A DNA stretch of 22,638 bases from Gammaproteobacteria bacterium (GTDB taxonomy: Bacteria > Pseudomonadota > Gammaproteobacteria > Arenicellales > Poriferihabitantaceae): assembly GCA_020027415.1 (NCBI GenBank), contig JAHRAW010000034.1:1-22638 (forward strand). Reading direction: 5' to 3'. Shown here piece by piece: positions 22,548 through 22,638 of the stretch (its first letter is position 1; each line of letters starts with the position of its first letter). The notes beneath the pieces were generated by a model, which worked only from the letters and a program-made list of their open reading frames with translations, had not been told where the DNA came from and searched no databases. The position numbers and the translations under genes are program-made.

Positions 22548-22638
22548 TCGCGCAACCACCGCCCCGCCATTCCCGCAACCACCCACTTCGTCATACCCGC
22601 CCTCTCCGCCTTAATGTCCGACTGATACGCCGGTAACT
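22548..22638. other. Right-edge sequence without an assigned gene
   Basis: No recognisable protein is encoded. On the minus strand two frames enter from the right edge and stop at TAA or TGA within the first 50 bases, so one may be the last few codons of a gene outside the window. A 10-base direct repeat CGCAACCACC occurs at 22551-22560 and 22574-22583. Confidence 0.35.

Noticed and set aside
22393..22578. Small minus-strand frame upstream of and overlapping the adhC start
   Set aside because: It runs through the terminator hairpin and the adhC leader and resembles no known protein.
1..22638. CRISPR arrays, insertion sequences, phage genes, tRNA or rRNA genes
   Set aside because: I found no regularly spaced repeats, transposase motifs, integrase motifs or rRNA segments. 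Nearly every base belongs to recognised housekeeping genes.

Overview
The window is almost entirely a complete dcw (division and cell wall) cluster of a Gram-negative bacterium, read on the minus strand. Four metabolic or housekeeping genes follow at the high-coordinate end. The organism is best read as a gammaproteobacterium. Supporting points are the gene order mraZ-rsmH-ftsL-ftsI-murE-murF-mraY-murD-ftsW-murG-murC-murB-ftsQ-ftsA-ftsZ-lpxC, LpxC (lipid A synthesis, hence an outer membrane), a MurE with the DNPR motif typical of meso-diaminopimelate-adding enzymes, E. coli-like lengths for FtsZ, MraY and MurG, and a glutathione-dependent formaldehyde dehydrogenase. The DNA is GC-rich by eye. 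I cannot name a genus. No ddl (D-Ala-D-Ala ligase) gene lies between murB and ftsQ, where many gammaproteobacteria carry it.

Layout. Positions 1-17494 (minus) hold the dcw cluster, transcribed from mraZ at the right to a truncated lpxC at the left edge. Ten of its junctions overlap: eight 4-base ATGA overlaps, a 7-base overlap (murF/mraY) and a 19-base overlap (ftsW/murG). Only ftsA-ftsZ (59 bases) and ftsZ-lpxC (227 bases) have real spacers. Positions 17495-17690 form the divergent control region. It has a strong sigma70-type promoter for mraZ (perfect TTGACA, 18-base spacer, TATAGT), three GTGGG-like MraZ boxes at exact 10-base intervals over the -10/start region, and a 16-base dyad covering the -35. 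Positions 17691-18881 (plus) encode HemW, a radical-SAM heme chaperone. HemW converges with a 1-Cys peroxiredoxin (18981-19640, minus). Further up on the minus strand are a class III aminotransferase (19746-21098) and S-(hydroxymethyl)glutathione dehydrogenase (21287-22396). A rho-independent terminator at 22506-22531 (minus) separates these from whatever lies beyond the right edge.

How the genes work together. MurC, MurD, MurE and MurF add the peptide to UDP-MurNAc, which MurB makes. MraY and MurG build lipid I and lipid II. FtsW polymerises glycan and FtsI cross-links it at the septum. FtsL and FtsQ are bitopic scaffold proteins of the divisome. FtsA and FtsZ form the cytoplasmic ring. LpxC commits UDP-GlcNAc derivatives to lipid A. 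MraZ and RsmH head the operon, and MraZ is the likely autorepressor.

No new defence, mobile or biosynthetic system is visible. The points worth a second look are small-scale: the mraZ control region, a strong stem-loop inside the 3' end of ftsQ that shares a motif with a hairpin at 18913-18942, a low-complexity insertion in MurE, an altered motif around the catalytic Asp of FtsW, and short repeats near promoters or start codons.
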